64,000 bases of DNA from Herpetosiphon geysericola (GCF_001306135.1 NZ_LGKP01000008.1:62001-126000); one strand, 5' to 3'; counted from the stretch's first letter, positions 42,654 to 53,097 are shown. Translations and numbers: made by a program. The notes: generated by a model not told the origin, from the sequence alone.

Positions 42654-43997
42654 TTATTCAGCTGAGCGAATTGCGATTGGCAAGAAGGCTCGCCATAGGC
42701 TTGGGGTTGGAGTATTGGTTGGGCTACTGGTCGCGGTCGGCGTGTTGGTAGGTGTGCTGGTTGCAGTGGCAGTATTGGTTGGCGTGTTTGTTGCGGTTGC
42801 TGTGTTGGTCGCTGTACTCGTTGGCGTGCTGGTTAGGGTATTGGTTGGGGTATTACTGGGCGTAATGCTGGGGGTTGGCGTATCGGCAACCAACGAAGTG
42901 ATCGCTAAAATCAATCCCCCAACAAAATAGACATCTCCATTAGAGCTTGCGGTAATGTTAGCAGTGGTTTGGCCTGGGCTAGTCAAGGCTGATACATCAA
43001 AGGTATCAAGGTCAAACCCGCCCATACTATTGGCTGCTCCAGTTAGTTGTGGCAAATCACCTACGTTTGAAACTCGATTACCTAAATATGAGCGAGTGCT
43101 ATTCATAATATTATCGGCAGGGTTTTGCGCATTGCTGACGCTATTACCATTAAACAGCAATTGGTCACCTGCGCTTGAGTTATCGCCCTCGTAGCCCACA
43201 ATCGTAAGGTTGGTTGTGCTGCTGCTGGGAATATTGAATCCACTCAATGTGTTGGTAATTGGCAGACCAATTGCAACCCGATCTAGGCCATCGTGGAGAA
43301 TGATTGTCCGATTGGGTTGGCTTGGATCAGCATAGACTACTACTAACCACCAAGCGGCAAAGTCGAGGGTATCATTGGCATTACCAAGCACGTTGCTTTG
43401 GACACCACTAATGCGATAGGCTCCAGCGCCATGATTTTGAACGTAGCTGGTGACATCGGCAACTGATTGATAAAACGAGTTTACGCTTACAACTGAGTTT
43501 ATGGCTGTAACTGTTTGACCATTGCCCCGATTAAATTCGAGTGTAGCATCAGGATCGCCTGTGGATGGGACGCTATCCCAATGGGCAGCCCAATAGAGGT
43601 AGGCATGGGTTACACTAGCCCCGACTGGAATATTGAGCATTGCACTACTCCGAGCCTGTGCATTCGTGATTGCGGTATTAGCTTCGGCTTGGCTTGTGGT
43701 AGGCGCATCGGCTCGCCAAAAAACGTCAATGCCAGAATCGCTCGTGTTTGTACCACATGCCCCAACCGCGCCCACTACTGTGGCGGGAACGCCCGCCGCA
43801 CAATCATGGCCTAGTGTATTGCCAATCGTGATAACCCCGCCTCGTTGGGTCAGATTAAACCGTGGCTCAACTGCTGGCACTCCTTCCATTGCCGCCGAAG
43901 ATTTGAGTAAACTGCTCGTTAGCCCAACCATACTAAGGAGTAACAAGCCGCCAATCAGCCGAATGAATCGATTTGATGAATATTGAGTTGCTTGCAT
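42654..43997 (-). CDS. Secreted surface protein with Thr/Pro-rich C-terminal stalk
   Basis: A 447-residue protein. The ATG at 43997 has AGGAG 8 bases upstream and begins a signal peptide (RFIRLIGGLLLLSMVGL). A beta-rich domain (~50-360) contains VTHAYLYWAAHW, DVTSYVQNHGAGAYRISGVQ and WWLVVVYADPSQPNRTIILHDG, a pattern seen in surface proteins with DUF3344/DUF11-like domains. A stalk of TPTNTPTATxTPT repeats (~375-430) follows and the protein ends in LWRAFLPIAIRSAE. A Pro/Thr stalk followed by a short LPIV/LPIAIR tail recurs in Chloroflexota exported proteins and may be a retention signal. Function unknown, probably adhesion or surface layer. Confidence 0.8.
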   Translation of the reverse strand: MQATQYSSNRFIRLIGGLLLLSMVGLTSSLLKSSAAMEGVPAVEPRFNLTQRGGVITIGNTLGHDCAAGVPATVVGAVGACGTNTSDSGIDVFWRADAPTTSQAEANTAITNAQARSSAMLNIPVGASVTHAYLYWAAHWDSVPSTGDPDATLEFNRGNGQTVTAINSVVSVNSFYQSVADVTSYVQNHGAGAYRISGVQSNVLGNANDTLDFAAWWLVVVYADPSQPNRTIILHDGLDRVAIGLPITNTLSGFNIPSSSTTNLTIVGYEGDNSSAGDQLLFNGNSVSNAQNPADNIMNSTRSYLGNRVSNVGDLPQLTGAANSMGGFDLDTFDVSALTSPGQTTANITASSNGDVYFVGGLILAITSLVADTPTPSITPSNTPTNTLTSTPTSTATNTATATNTPTNTATATSTPTNTPTATSSPTNTPTPSLWRAFLPIAIRSAE

Positions 43998-44108
43998 CAA
44001 CGAAACTCCTATCTGCCCAATATCTGACTGGATAGCTAATGCTAGATTATCAACGAATTGGTGATTAATTGCCATAGTCGAATCTTCGTGCTCCTGTCAT
44101 TTTCACTC

Positions 44109-44160
44109 TTGACAGCCTCTAAAAGCGCTTTATACTCAATAATATACCGACTGGTCAGTC
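44109..44160 (+). promoter_or_regulatory. Promoter and palindromic operator of the FAD monooxygenase gene
   Basis: TTGACA (44109-44114), 16 bases, TATACT (44131-44136), then the palindrome GACTG-GT-CAGTC (44149-44160) just after the expected start site. The sequence ACCGACTGGTCAGT resembles operators of TetR-family repressors, but no such gene adjoins. Confidence 0.65.
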
Positions 44161-44179
44161 AATTATTGATAAGGATAGA

Positions 44180-45355
44180 ATGATGCAGCACACACGCCGA
44201 ATTTTGATTGTTGGCGGGGGGATTGCGGGCTTGACACTGGGTTATTGGCTGAAGCATCATGGCGAACAACCCACGATTATCGAGCAAGCAGCCCAACGCC
44301 GCGACGAAGGCTATGGCATCGATTTTAGTGGTAGCGGCTGGGATGTGGCGCAACGAATGGGCATTTTGACCGAACTCGAAGGCCGCCAAATTCAGGTTGA
44401 ATCAATGGTGCTCAAAAATAGCCAAGGCCAAACGATTGTCAAACAACCCTTGGCTCCTTTGCGCGAAGCCTTGCCCCACCCAATGTTGCACCTGATGCGC
44501 CCTGAATTAGAGACGGTTTTGGCCGATGCCTTGCCGAGCGATCTGCCAGTGCATTATGCCACCACAATTGTGCGCTTAGAGCAGTATGTTGAGTATGTTG
44601 AAGTGCGCTTCAACGGTGGTCGGGTTGAGCAATTTGATTTGGTGATTGGTGCAGATGGGATTCATTCACAAACGCGCCAGCTGGTGTTTGGCCCCGAAAG
44701 CCAGTTTGCCCAGCCTTTGGGCTATACCTTTGCTACCTTCAAAATTCCAAAGTTGGCCGATTATGGCGCGAATGCCACAATGCTGATTGAGCCACAACGC
44801 CAAGCAACCATTTACCCCGATCGGCGTGGCGGTTTTTTGATGATGTTGGCCTATCGGAGCCAGCAAACCCAATTGCCAGCGCCCGATCAACGCAAAGCCA
44901 TGCTTCAAACTGAATATCGCAAAGCTGGCTGGCTCGTGCCCCAATTGATCGATTCGATTAACCATGAAAGTGCTTTTTATTGTGATGTGATCAGCCAAAT
45001 TCGTATGCCGCGCTGGTCGCACGGGCGGGTGGCGTTGGTTGCCGATGCTGCCCATTGTTTGACATTAATTTCGGGGCAAGGTGCAGCCACAGCTATGGGC
45101 GGAGCCTATGTGCTCGCTGAGGAATTGGCCAAAACCGCCGATCATCAAGCGGCTTTTCAGGCCTATGAGCAACGCATGCGCCCGTTTGTTGATCGCAAAC
45201 AGGCAGGCGCTCGCCGAGTTGGGTTAACCTTTGTGCCACGTACCCGCTTGGGTGTGCAACTCACGCGCTTGATGATGCGCGCCGCATTTAGCCCACGTTT
45301 GGCACGCTCAATTGGCAAACGAATTGGCTTTGATAGCGTTTTGGCAATGGTTTAA
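44180..45355 (+). CDS. FAD-dependent monooxygenase (PHBH fold)
   Basis: A 391-residue flavoprotein hydroxylase of the p-hydroxybenzoate-hydroxylase fold. The FAD-binding GxGxxG is in ILIVGGGIAGLTLGYWL, the second NAD(P)H/FAD motif is GADGIHSQTR, and the FAD ribityl motif is VADAAHCLTLISGQGAATAM. The usual GDAAH is changed to ADAAH. Members oxidise aromatic compounds, tetracyclines or polyketides; the substrate is not clear. The gene starts ATG ATG with AAGGATAG upstream and carries a strong promoter with an operator-like palindrome, so it is probably induced by a small molecule. Confidence 0.9.
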   Translation: MMQHTRRILIVGGGIAGLTLGYWLKHHGEQPTIIEQAAQRRDEGYGIDFSGSGWDVAQRMGILTELEGRQIQVESMVLKNSQGQTIVKQPLAPLREALPHPMLHLMRPELETVLADALPSDLPVHYATTIVRLEQYVEYVEVRFNGGRVEQFDLVIGADGIHSQTRQLVFGPESQFAQPLGYTFATFKIPKLADYGANATMLIEPQRQATIYPDRRGGFLMMLAYRSQQTQLPAPDQRKAMLQTEYRKAGWLVPQLIDSINHESAFYCDVISQIRMPRWSHGRVALVADAAHCLTLISGQGAATAMGGAYVLAEELAKTADHQAAFQAYEQRMRPFVDRKQAGARRVGLTFVPRTRLGVQLTRLMMRAAFSPRLARSIGKRIGFDSVLAMV

Positions 45356-45436
45356 TCATTCTTAAGGCTGAACCATTTTCAAAAACGTTTCAGTATGCTC
45401 AAATTTAAACAATGTCGCTATAAAGGATGAGCATCA

Positions 45437-46015
45437 ATGAGCAAAACTGAACGTGAGAAAATGTTGGCAGGCGAATTATATTCAGCCTTTGATCCCGAAC
45501 TACAAGCGCTTTCGTTGCGCAGTCGGCGCTTAAGTCGTCAGTTTCATGCCATCGAGCCGGGCCAGCCAGAGCAATCGCGAGCCTTGCTGAAGGAATGGTT
45601 TGGCGAAATTGGCGAGCATGTTTGGATCGAGCCGCCATTTTTTTGCGATTACGGGGCACATATTCGCTTGGGCAATAATGTTTATTTTAATGCCAACTGC
45701 GTGATTCTCGATTGCAACTACATCACGATTGGCGATAATACGATGTGTGGGCCGGCGGTGCAAATTTATGCAGCCAGCCACCCGTTGCTTGCCAGCGAAC
45801 GGATTAAAGGCCCAGAATTGGGCTTTCCGGTGACGATTGGCAAGAATGCTTGGATTGGCGGCGGCTCGATTATCTGCCCAGACGTGACAATTGGCGATAA
45901 CACCACAATTGGCGCTGGCAGCGTGGTAACCAAAGATATTCCGGCGAATGTCTTTGCGGCGGGCAATCCATGTCGGGTCATTCGCGAATTGACTGATCCT
46001 AGTCTTAGCGAATAG
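45437..46015 (+). CDS. maa: Maltose/galactoside O-acetyltransferase-like hexapeptide enzyme
   Basis: A 192-residue left-handed beta-helix acetyltransferase. The N-terminal cap (MSKTEREKMLAGELYSAFDPEL) is the Maa/LacA/NodL signature, and the hexapeptide repeats run from ~70 to ~180 (e.g. ITIGDNTMCGP, VTIGDNTTIGAGSVVTKDIP). The catalytic His lies in AASHPL. These enzymes transfer acetyl from acetyl-CoA to the 6-OH of sugars. AAGGATGA precedes the ATG. The substrate (maltose, galactoside or other) cannot be fixed. Confidence 0.92.
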   Translation: MSKTEREKMLAGELYSAFDPELQALSLRSRRLSRQFHAIEPGQPEQSRALLKEWFGEIGEHVWIEPPFFCDYGAHIRLGNNVYFNANCVILDCNYITIGDNTMCGPAVQIYAASHPLLASERIKGPELGFPVTIGKNAWIGGGSIICPDVTIGDNTTIGAGSVVTKDIPANVFAAGNPCRVIRELTDPSLSE

Positions 46016-46097
46016 GCGTATAATACAAAAAACGGCTTTTTCAATGCCAGCGTCAGGTTGATGCTGGCGTTGTTGTCATATTAACGAAATTACATGG

Positions 46098-47186
46098 ATG
46101 CAGCTTATGCCTGATACTCTGACCCAAGCATTGCCCGAATCATTTCAACTTGGCTCAATGCGCATTTTTCCAAACATGGTGCTGGCCCCGATGGCTGGCG
46201 TGACCGATTCGGTTTTTCGGCGGTTGGTCTTGTCATTGGGTGGCTGTGGCTTGGTTGTTTCCGAAATGACCAACGCTGCCAGCGTTTCGCCCAAGGCTAT
46301 GAAACGCCATCGCTTGCTCGATTATCTGCCAGAAGAACGCCCAATCTCGATTCAGCTTTCGGGCAATGACCCAGATTTGGTGGCCACTGCGGCGCGCTTT
46401 GTCGAAGAGCTTGGCCCTGATGTAATTGACATAAACTGCGGTTGCCCTTCGCCCAAAGTTACTGGCGGTGGTCATGGCTCGGCCTTGCTCAAAGATTTGC
46501 CCAAAATGCAACAAATGCTCAAAGCAGTCTATGCAGCAATCAAGATTCCCTTTACGCTCAAATTTCGCGCTGGTTGGGATGAGCAAACCTTGAATTATAT
46601 TGATACTGCCAAAATTGCCGAAGATGCTGGTTGTGCAGCAATTACCCTGCACCCGCGGACTAAAGTGCAAGGCTATAGCGGCGATGCTGATTGGTCACGG
46701 GTTGCTGAAGTTGTGCAGGCGGTTTCGATTCCCGTGATTGGTTCGGGCGATGTGCGCACGCCAGCAGAAGCCTTGGCTCGTTTGGAGCAAACCGGCGTTG
46801 CGGCGGTGATGATTGGGCGGGCTGCCATGGCTAATCCATGGATTTTTCGCCAAATTGCCCAATTGCGTACTGGCCAAGCGATGTTTGTGCCAACGCCGAG
46901 CGATAAGCGTGATTTGCTGGTGCGCTATGTTGATATGTGTGCAGAAACCATGGTCGAGCGCCAAGCGCTGGGCAAACTCAAGCAATTGATTGGTCAATTT
47001 AGCATTGGCCTGTACGCCAGCAACCAATTGCGCCGCGATGTGCAGCGCGCCAACGAAATTGAGGCTGCCAAAACGATTATTCATGGTTTCTTTGAGCCAT
47101 TTATCAGCGGCGCGGTCGAGGCTGTCGAAGTACCCGACGAAATCGCCGTGATCAAAGAAGGCTGCGAAAACGGCGCAAATAATTAG
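46098..47186 (+). CDS. dusB: tRNA-dihydrouridine synthase
   Basis: A 362-residue FMN enzyme that reduces uridines in tRNA. The family signature VLAPMAGVTDSVFRRL, the catalytic Cys in INCGCPSPKV, the FMN phosphate site VIGSGDV and MIGRAAMANPW are present. The layout fits the DusB branch, though the target uridine is not determined. The start is uncertain: the ATG at 46098 has no good ribosome site, while the ATG at 46107 has GGA 8 bases upstream. A -10-like TATAAT at 46019-46024 lies between it and the acetyltransferase gene. Confidence 0.92.
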   Translation: MQLMPDTLTQALPESFQLGSMRIFPNMVLAPMAGVTDSVFRRLVLSLGGCGLVVSEMTNAASVSPKAMKRHRLLDYLPEERPISIQLSGNDPDLVATAARFVEELGPDVIDINCGCPSPKVTGGGHGSALLKDLPKMQQMLKAVYAAIKIPFTLKFRAGWDEQTLNYIDTAKIAEDAGCAAITLHPRTKVQGYSGDADWSRVAEVVQAVSIPVIGSGDVRTPAEALARLEQTGVAAVMIGRAAMANPWIFRQIAQLRTGQAMFVPTPSDKRDLLVRYVDMCAETMVERQALGKLKQLIGQFSIGLYASNQLRRDVQRANEIEAAKTIIHGFFEPFISGAVEAVEVPDEIAVIKEGCENGANN

Positions 47187-47587
47187 GTCGAGGGGTCAGG
47201 GGCTAGTTGTTAGGGGTCAGGAGCGCAACATGAAGAACATAGACCATAGAACATAATCCTACGAATCTGTGCCAATCTGTGGCTAAAAAACGGAGCCTTC
47301 GTGCCCTTCGTGTTCTTCGTGGATCGAATATTTAACGCAGCGGCGCAGAGCACGAAAGGATGAGGGATGAAGGATGAAGAAGGATCAGGGCTCAGGGGCT
47401 TGGCTATTGACATTTGGGAACACAATCCTACAAATCTGTGGCTAAAAAACGGAGCCTTCGTGTCCTTCGTGTTCTTCGTGGATCGTTCTTCGCTGCTTTT
47501 GTAGTTTCTGACCCCTTATGGTCTATGATCTGATACCTGCGACAAGCATTGACACAGCCACATGCGATACTAGCAGCAGAAAGACCA
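47187..47587. repeat. Second dispersed-repeat cluster
   Basis: Non-coding. Two copies of a block ATCCTAC-AATCTGT...GTGGCTAAAAAACGGAGCC followed by TTCGTG-CCTTCGTGTTCTTC (47257-47326 and 47425-47485) flank a TTTAACGCAGCGGCGCAGAG module (47330-47349) and a GATGAGGGATGAAGGATG run (47358-47380). Most modules are the reverse complements of those at 12.4-13.8 kb, so the family is modular and occurs in both orientations. No gene is seen. Confidence 0.75.
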
Positions 47588-47616
47588 ATGACATGCACAA
47601 CCTGCTCAGGTATAAT
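47588..47616 (+). promoter_or_regulatory. Promoter of the YbjN-like gene
   Basis: ATGACA (47588-47593), 17 bases, TATAAT (47611-47616). The ATG at 47676 follows with GAGGTGG upstream. Confidence 0.7.
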
Positions 47617-47675
47617 AGCAACGAAACCGGTGTAGCACAGCGCTGCTGTGTGTTATGCTCAATGCGAGGTGGCTC

Positions 47676-48182
47676 ATGGAAGAACCAGAATACGCTCCTG
47701 AACTTGATCCTGAACATGAACAGGCCGCTGGCTGGCGAGGTTTCAGCACTTTAGGGCTTTTTCTTGAAGAAGATGGCTGGTATCCGCAGCGCGTCGATGA
47801 TCGGCCTGCCTATCGCATGCACTACCAAGGCGCAAATGTCGATATTCGCTGCTTGGCCCAAATTAAACTTGAACAAGAGCAATTATTGATTTATGCCTAT
47901 GCGCCGATGAAAGTGCCTGAAGATAAACGCCAATTGGTCGCCGAATATTTAACCCGTGCCAATTATGGCTTGCATATTGGCAACTTCGAGCTTGATTTTA
48001 ACGACGGCGAAGTGCGCTTCAAGAGCAGCCTTGATTTTGAAGATGAAACATTAACCTTTATTTGGATTCGCAACACGATTTATCCATCAGTCCATCTGAT
48101 GAATCGCTATTTCCCAGGCCTGATGATGGTGATGTATGGCGAGAAAACGCCTGCTGAAGCCATTACGGTCATCGAACAATAA
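47676..48182 (+). CDS. YbjN-domain protein
   Basis: A 168-residue soluble protein. The body (~25-165) matches the YbjN/type III chaperone-like fold: an N-terminal helix (FSTLGLFLEEDGWYPQ), a strand pair, IYAYAPMKVPEDKRQLVAEYLTRANYGL and a long C-terminal part with VRFKSSLDFEDETLT and YPSVHLMNRYFPGLMMVMYG. The fold is used for protein binding; YbjN of E. coli affects motility and stress, but the role here is unknown. The ATG at 47676 is preferred over an upstream in-frame start because of the GAGGTGG site. Confidence 0.75.
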   Translation: MEEPEYAPELDPEHEQAAGWRGFSTLGLFLEEDGWYPQRVDDRPAYRMHYQGANVDIRCLAQIKLEQEQLLIYAYAPMKVPEDKRQLVAEYLTRANYGLHIGNFELDFNDGEVRFKSSLDFEDETLTFIWIRNTIYPSVHLMNRYFPGLMMVMYGEKTPAEAITVIEQ

Positions 48183-48190
48183 TCAACCAA

Positions 48191-48221
48191 ACCCCTTGCC
48201 CAAGCGATTTGAGCAAGGGGT
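48191..48221. terminator. Bidirectional terminator-like hairpin
   Basis: ACCCCTTGC (48191-48199) pairs with GCAAGGGGT (48213-48221) between the convergent YbjN-like and antiporter genes. The minus-strand tail is TTGGTTG. Confidence 0.7.
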
Positions 48222-48228
48222 CGTTGGT

Positions 48229-49692
48229 TTAGCCTGCTTGTTTGGCAATATTCAAGCGTTGGTTAATCACTTCCAAAGCTTGTTGGTCGGCCAACATCAG
48301 AATTGTGTCGTTGGCTTGCACCCGCGTATTACCACTGGGCACAATCGTTTCACGCCCTCGCCGTATCAACACCACTAAAGCGCCGCGCGGCAATTGCAAT
48401 TCCATAATGTTGCGCCCAGCTAAGCGTGCATCATCAGGCACAACCACCTCGTATACCGTACTTTCAGGGCTGATCTCAGGAATAAAATCCAAGGGCTTGC
48501 TGTTAATTTGAATCTCATGAGAGTGCAGTTTCAGTTTATCAGCCACCCAACCAATGCTCATGCCTTGCACCGTAACCGAGGCCAGCACCACAAAGAAGAT
48601 AATGTGGAACAATTTGTTTGCTTCGGGAATTCCCGCAATCAGCGGAAAGGTTGCCAAAACAATCGGCACTGCGCCGCGTAAGCCAGCCCAGGCAATCATC
48701 AGGCGTTCGCGGATGTTGAAACGCGTAAAGCCTAAGGCAATAATCACGCTGAGCGGGCGGGCCACAAACATCAAGAACAGCACCAATAACATGCCGCTGC
48801 CAATTAACGGTGGCAGTTGCGATGGAAACACCAGCAGTCCCAAGGTCAAGAACATGGCAATTTGCATCAGCCATGCAATCCCTTCGTGGAAGCGAATTAA
48901 GCTACGGCGGTGGATAATTGGCCGATTGCCAACCACCAAGCCTGCTACATAGACGGCCAAAAAGCCGTTGCCATGCACCAAAACTGCCGCCCCATAAACC
49001 ATAATTGTCATGGTCAAGGTCAAGACTGGGTAGAGGCCATCTTGCAGGGGTAGCCGATTGATCAACCATGTGATCAGAAAGCCGCCTAGCCCGCCGATAA
49101 TCACACCCAAGACCATTTCCATTACAAATTCAACTGCCAATGCGCCAACCGAATGGTCGCTAGTGGTCAGAAAACTGGTCAAGCCGATTGTCAAAAACAC
49201 AGCAATTGGGTCATTGCTGCCCGATTCAAGCTCGATCAGCGATTCGACTGGCTCGGGCAGGCGCACACCGCGTGTTCGCAGCACATTGAACACGGCGGCT
49301 GCATCGGTCGATGAGATGATTGCCCCAAGCAGCAACCCAACCAATGGTGGCAAATCGAACAGCCAGACTGCAACCGCCGCCACCATACTAGCGCTAATCA
49401 TCACCCCAAGATTGGCCAGCAATAAGCCAGGCCCGATAATTGGCTTAATTCTGTTCCAGTGGGTTTCAAGCCCCCCTGAAAACAAAATATAAATCAGCGC
49501 CACAATCCCGACAACTTGGGCAATTTTTACATTATCGAAATAAATATCGCCAAGGCCATCAGAGCCAGCGAGCATTCCAATTCCCATAAACAGCACCAAC
49601 GCTGGAATTCCCCAGCGATCAGAAACGGTGCTGACTATGATGCTTATTAGCACTAAACTTCCTGCAATGACAAAAATGCTTTCTGTGCTCAT
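48229..49692 (-). CDS. CPA1 cation/proton antiporter with RCK-C domain
   Basis: A 487-residue membrane antiporter of the NhaP2/CvrA type. About 12 helices precede a cytoplasmic tail. The cation-binding motif is ESGSNDPIAVF, and FSGGLETHW and GLRGAVPIVLATFP fit the CPA1 core. The tail (~400-480) is an RCK-C (TrkA-C) domain (YEVVVPDDARLAGRNIMELQLPRGALVVLIRRG), the regulatory ligand-binding domain of K+/H+ antiporters. It exchanges K+ or Na+ for H+ and supports pH and osmotic balance. The ATG at 49692 has AAAGGAGG upstream. It lies 33 bases after the FtsX-like gene in the same direction. Confidence 0.92.
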   Translation of the reverse strand: MSTESIFVIAGSLVLISIIVSTVSDRWGIPALVLFMGIGMLAGSDGLGDIYFDNVKIAQVVGIVALIYILFSGGLETHWNRIKPIIGPGLLLANLGVMISASMVAAVAVWLFDLPPLVGLLLGAIISSTDAAAVFNVLRTRGVRLPEPVESLIELESGSNDPIAVFLTIGLTSFLTTSDHSVGALAVEFVMEMVLGVIIGGLGGFLITWLINRLPLQDGLYPVLTLTMTIMVYGAAVLVHGNGFLAVYVAGLVVGNRPIIHRRSLIRFHEGIAWLMQIAMFLTLGLLVFPSQLPPLIGSGMLLVLFLMFVARPLSVIIALGFTRFNIRERLMIAWAGLRGAVPIVLATFPLIAGIPEANKLFHIIFFVVLASVTVQGMSIGWVADKLKLHSHEIQINSKPLDFIPEISPESTVYEVVVPDDARLAGRNIMELQLPRGALVVLIRRGRETIVPSGNTRVQANDTILMLADQQALEVINQRLNIAKQAG

Positions 49693-49725
49693 TGGCCTCC
49701 TTTTGAGCATAAGGATGCTCGACGA

Positions 49726-52275
49726 CTATTCTTCCCGCAGGGCTAAGGCTGGCGAGGTGCGGCCCATCTTCCAGGCTGGATACAAACCAGCCAAGAGCGC
49801 TGCCACGACGGCAACAATCAAGGCTTGCAGTAGCAGCTGTGGATCAAGAATGAGTTGCATTGTCCAGCCAAATGATCGTTTGTTGATCACATACACCAAG
49901 ACGACTGCCAAAATTAACCCAACTGGTAACGCTAAGAGTCCAGCAGTCAGCCCCATCAAACCAGTTTGGCTGAGCACGCTCAACCACAATTGGCGCGGGG
50001 TCATCCCATTGGCGCGTAAAACTCCAAGTTCGCGGCTTCGTTCTAATTGTAAGGCCATTAAGGCACTTAAAATGCCGATGAAGGCAACAATTGTGGCTAA
50101 GAGCTGCAAAACTGCGGTAATTGCAAAGGTTCGGTCAAAAATTTCGAGGGTGCTTTGGCGCAAAACTTGGTTCGATTGCACTTTCAAATCTTGAATTGGC
50201 GCCGCCAAGGCCTGAATTTGGCTAATCGTGGTGGCACTGTCTGCATTCTCAGCTAGCCAAATCGTAATCGAATGCACGGTATCAACATCCCAGTATTTGG
50301 CAAAATCCCGCCGATTCATCGAGATATAGCCTTGATCCGAGGCGTAATCGTAATAAACGCCAGCGATGGTAAATTGCTGCGGGCCACGTTGGGTTTGCAA
50401 GGTAATGCTATCGCCAAGCCCACGCCCATAACGATAACTAAATGGCTCGGAAACCCAGACTTGGCCTTGTTCGGCGAAGCCTTGCCAGGCCCGCTCCGCA
50501 TCAGTGATAAAGCTCAAGGCCCGTTTGCTCAACTCAGGGTCTTGATAATTGGCAACAGTTAATTGCACTGGCCCAAGCTCGCTCTCGACCCGCAAATTAA
50601 GCAACGTCGTCAGCGAGGCAATGTTGGGCAATTGGCTGATTTGCGCAACCAAGCCCAAATCAATCGGCGTATCGGCGCGATTGGCACTCAGGCTGGGCGC
50701 AGAAACAAACACATCTGCTTGCAACGATTGATCAAGCCAGCGCACAACCGTCGTGCGAAATGAGCCGATCATCGTGCCAGCGCCGACGGTCACTGAAACT
50801 GCAACCATCAAGGCGGCAATCGCCACCCCAGTGCGGCTGAGTGCGGCCACCACATCGCGGGCGGCCATCTTGCCAAGCAGGCCAAACATGCGGTTGAGGG
50901 GAATTTGCAGCAATTTCATCATCTGCAAGGTCACAAACGGCGTGAATAAGGCACAGCCAATGATGATGCCAAACATGGCCGTAAAACTAAGGAATAAGCT
51001 GCGCGATGGCAATTGCAGCAAGCCAACTCCCAAGCCTGCCAATCCCAAGCCCGCCAAGGTCAAACGCGGCACGATTTGCTTAATGCGCTCCTCGATTGAT
51101 GAGCGGCGCAGCACGGTGCGCGGCGGCGAGAACATGGCTTCGAGCGCTGGAATACTGGCCGCAATTAACGTCGCGCCCAAGCCTAGCCCAAAACCTTTGA
51201 GCAATTGCATTGGATCGATGCTAATATTTTGCACATTGACGCTGAAATAGAGATCGTTGATCGTTTGGGTGACTAAGCGTACTAATCCTCGCCCAAGCAC
51301 AATCCCCAACAACACGCCGAGCACCGCACCGATGAGGCCAATAGCGGCGGCCTCAAGCAGAATTTGGCTGAATAACTCGCGCCGTGTTACGCCCAATGAG
51401 CGCAAAATGCCAAATAAGCCGCGCCGTTGCACCACCGAAAAGGTCATGGTGTTGTAAATCAGGAAAACGCCAACAATTAACGCCAATAAACTCAGCGCTT
51501 GTAAATTGAGTTCAAAAGCCCGCGTCATCTGTTGCAGAGTTTCGCTGCGCGCGGCTGGTGTGCTGAGGGTCGCATCAGCAGGCAATAAGGGCTTGATCTG
51601 TTCCAAAATTGCTGCGCGCTGTTCCTCAGGCAAAATCAAATCGATCCGCGTTATGCGATCGGGCTGGCCAACCAATTCTTGAGCGGTTGAAATATCAACC
51701 AGAATCAAGTCGGCCAATGCTTCTTGGCTCAATTGATCGTTGCCAGTAATCAAGCCAAGAATCTTAATGCTACGGCGTTGGCCATCGATTCGCGTTTCGA
51801 GGGTTTGGCCAACGGTCAAGGCCAAGGTTTGGGCAGTTTGGGTTGAAATTAGACCAGTATTTGGCTCGGTCAAGAGCGCTTGCAGATCAGTTTGGTTGTT
51901 GAATAAAGTTGCTAAATAGGGGCGAAACGGCATCTCAGCAAAGGGGTCTATCCCAAATAAGCGAAATGAACGCCCAGGCTGGTTGGGCAGGCTAATTGTG
52001 CGATCAACCACTGGTGCGACGGCTTTGAGCCGCAGGTCGGTGCGCAATTTAGCGTAGAGATCGCTGGGCAAGCCATTTTGCCCTGCCAGAATTTGATCGG
52101 TGGTTTTGCCAGTCACGCTCTCGGTCGAAAGCATAAAGGCGCGTTGGGCACTGCCATTGGCCAAATCGATCGCGATAACGACCGCAACGCCCAAGGCAAC
52201 GCCTAAAATTGCCAACAACACTTGGGCTGGGTGGCGCAGTAAATAGCGCAAGCTACTACGATAGAGCAATTTCAT
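49726..52275 (-). CDS. ABC exporter permease with two FtsX domains
   Basis: An 849-residue permease of the LolC/LolE/MacB superfamily. Four hydrophobic segments in the first half (~15-35, ~268-295, ~315-345, ~370-395) and a second set (~430-500 and ~720-840) surround two large external domains (~40-260 and ~510-715). FtsX-type segments are [20 protein letters not shown] and [21 protein letters not shown], the two repeats of the permease. Such proteins move lipoproteins, peptides or other envelope molecules. The start overlaps the ATPase gene by 4 bases. The cargo is unknown. Confidence 0.92.
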   Translation of the reverse strand: MKLLYRSSLRYLLRHPAQVLLAILGVALGVAVVIAIDLANGSAQRAFMLSTESVTGKTTDQILAGQNGLPSDLYAKLRTDLRLKAVAPVVDRTISLPNQPGRSFRLFGIDPFAEMPFRPYLATLFNNQTDLQALLTEPNTGLISTQTAQTLALTVGQTLETRIDGQRRSIKILGLITGNDQLSQEALADLILVDISTAQELVGQPDRITRIDLILPEEQRAAILEQIKPLLPADATLSTPAARSETLQQMTRAFELNLQALSLLALIVGVFLIYNTMTFSVVQRRGLFGILRSLGVTRRELFSQILLEAAAIGLIGAVLGVLLGIVLGRGLVRLVTQTINDLYFSVNVQNISIDPMQLLKGFGLGLGATLIAASIPALEAMFSPPRTVLRRSSIEERIKQIVPRLTLAGLGLAGLGVGLLQLPSRSLFLSFTAMFGIIIGCALFTPFVTLQMMKLLQIPLNRMFGLLGKMAARDVVAALSRTGVAIAALMVAVSVTVGAGTMIGSFRTTVVRWLDQSLQADVFVSAPSLSANRADTPIDLGLVAQISQLPNIASLTTLLNLRVESELGPVQLTVANYQDPELSKRALSFITDAERAWQGFAEQGQVWVSEPFSYRYGRGLGDSITLQTQRGPQQFTIAGVYYDYASDQGYISMNRRDFAKYWDVDTVHSITIWLAENADSATTISQIQALAAPIQDLKVQSNQVLRQSTLEIFDRTFAITAVLQLLATIVAFIGILSALMALQLERSRELGVLRANGMTPRQLWLSVLSQTGLMGLTAGLLALPVGLILAVVLVYVINKRSFGWTMQLILDPQLLLQALIVAVVAALLAGLYPAWKMGRTSPALALREE

Positions 52276-52973
52276 GGCGCAACCTCGGCCACCGAATGCT
52301 CAACCAACTGGCCATCGATCATGCTCAACACCCGATCGGCGCGGCGGGCAACTTCTAGCGAGTGAGTGACCATCAACAGGGTTTTGCCAGCTTGGCGGCT
52401 CATTTCATCAAGCAAATTTAGCACTTCTTCGCCCGTCGTGGCATCTAAGTTGCCGGTTGGCTCATCGGCGAGAATTAAGAGCGGATCGTGGGTCAAGGCG
52501 CGGGCAATCGCAATCCGTTGTTGTTCGCCGCCAGAAAGCTTATCGGGGTAGACATGGCGACGATCAAACAGATGCACGCGGCGCAGCAATTCATAGGCTC
52601 GTTCACGTTGAGCTTCGGTTAGTCGTCCGGCCAATTCAAGCGGCAACAGCACATTTTCCTCGACGCTGAGGGTTGGAATCAAATTGAAAAATTGAAACAC
52701 AAAGCCAATGTGTTGGCGCCGAAAGAGCGTGCGTTGATGCTCGTTAAGCTTGCCTAACTCGATCTCATTGATCGTAATGTTGCCAGAACTTGGGGCATCA
52801 ATGCCGCTTAAAATATTCAATAAGGTTGATTTGCCCGAACCAGAACGCCCCAGCAAGGCAATTACTTCGCCCTGCTGAATTTGGGCGTTGATATCGCGCA
52901 GCACCAGTCGCTCTTGGCCAGCCTCTTGAAACGATTTTGTAACATGGTCAAGATTAATTAATATTTTTGGCAT
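52272..52973 (-). CDS. ABC transporter ATPase, LolD/MacB type
   Basis: A 233-residue ATPase. The Walker A site is [11 protein letters not shown], the signature motif [15 protein letters not shown] and the Walker B site [13 protein letters not shown]. It drives the FtsX-type permease encoded by the next gene, with which it overlaps by 4 bases. The antiporter gene follows in the same unit. AGGAA precedes the ATG at 52973. Confidence 0.95.
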   Translation of the reverse strand: MPKILINLDHVTKSFQEAGQERLVLRDINAQIQQGEVIALLGRSGSGKSTLLNILSGIDAPSSGNITINEIELGKLNEHQRTLFRRQHIGFVFQFFNLIPTLSVEENVLLPLELAGRLTEAQRERAYELLRRVHLFDRRHVYPDKLSGGEQQRIAIARALTHDPLLILADEPTGNLDATTGEEVLNLLDEMSRQAGKTLLMVTHSLEVARRADRVLSMIDGQLVEHSVAEVAP

Positions 52974-53097
52974 ATGTTCCTACTTAATCGGCACCTCATG
53001 TGCTATGCTAGTGCGCAGGGAGTTTGGGTTATTGCGCTTAAACTGTAACACTGATTTAGCTTCATTGCCCAAATTTTCACAATGATCTTGATCGGCG

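Noticed and set aside
47518-47754. A 78-codon plus-strand frame across the YbjN-like start
   Set aside because: Out of frame with the YbjN-like protein, without a ribosome site, and crosses its promoter.
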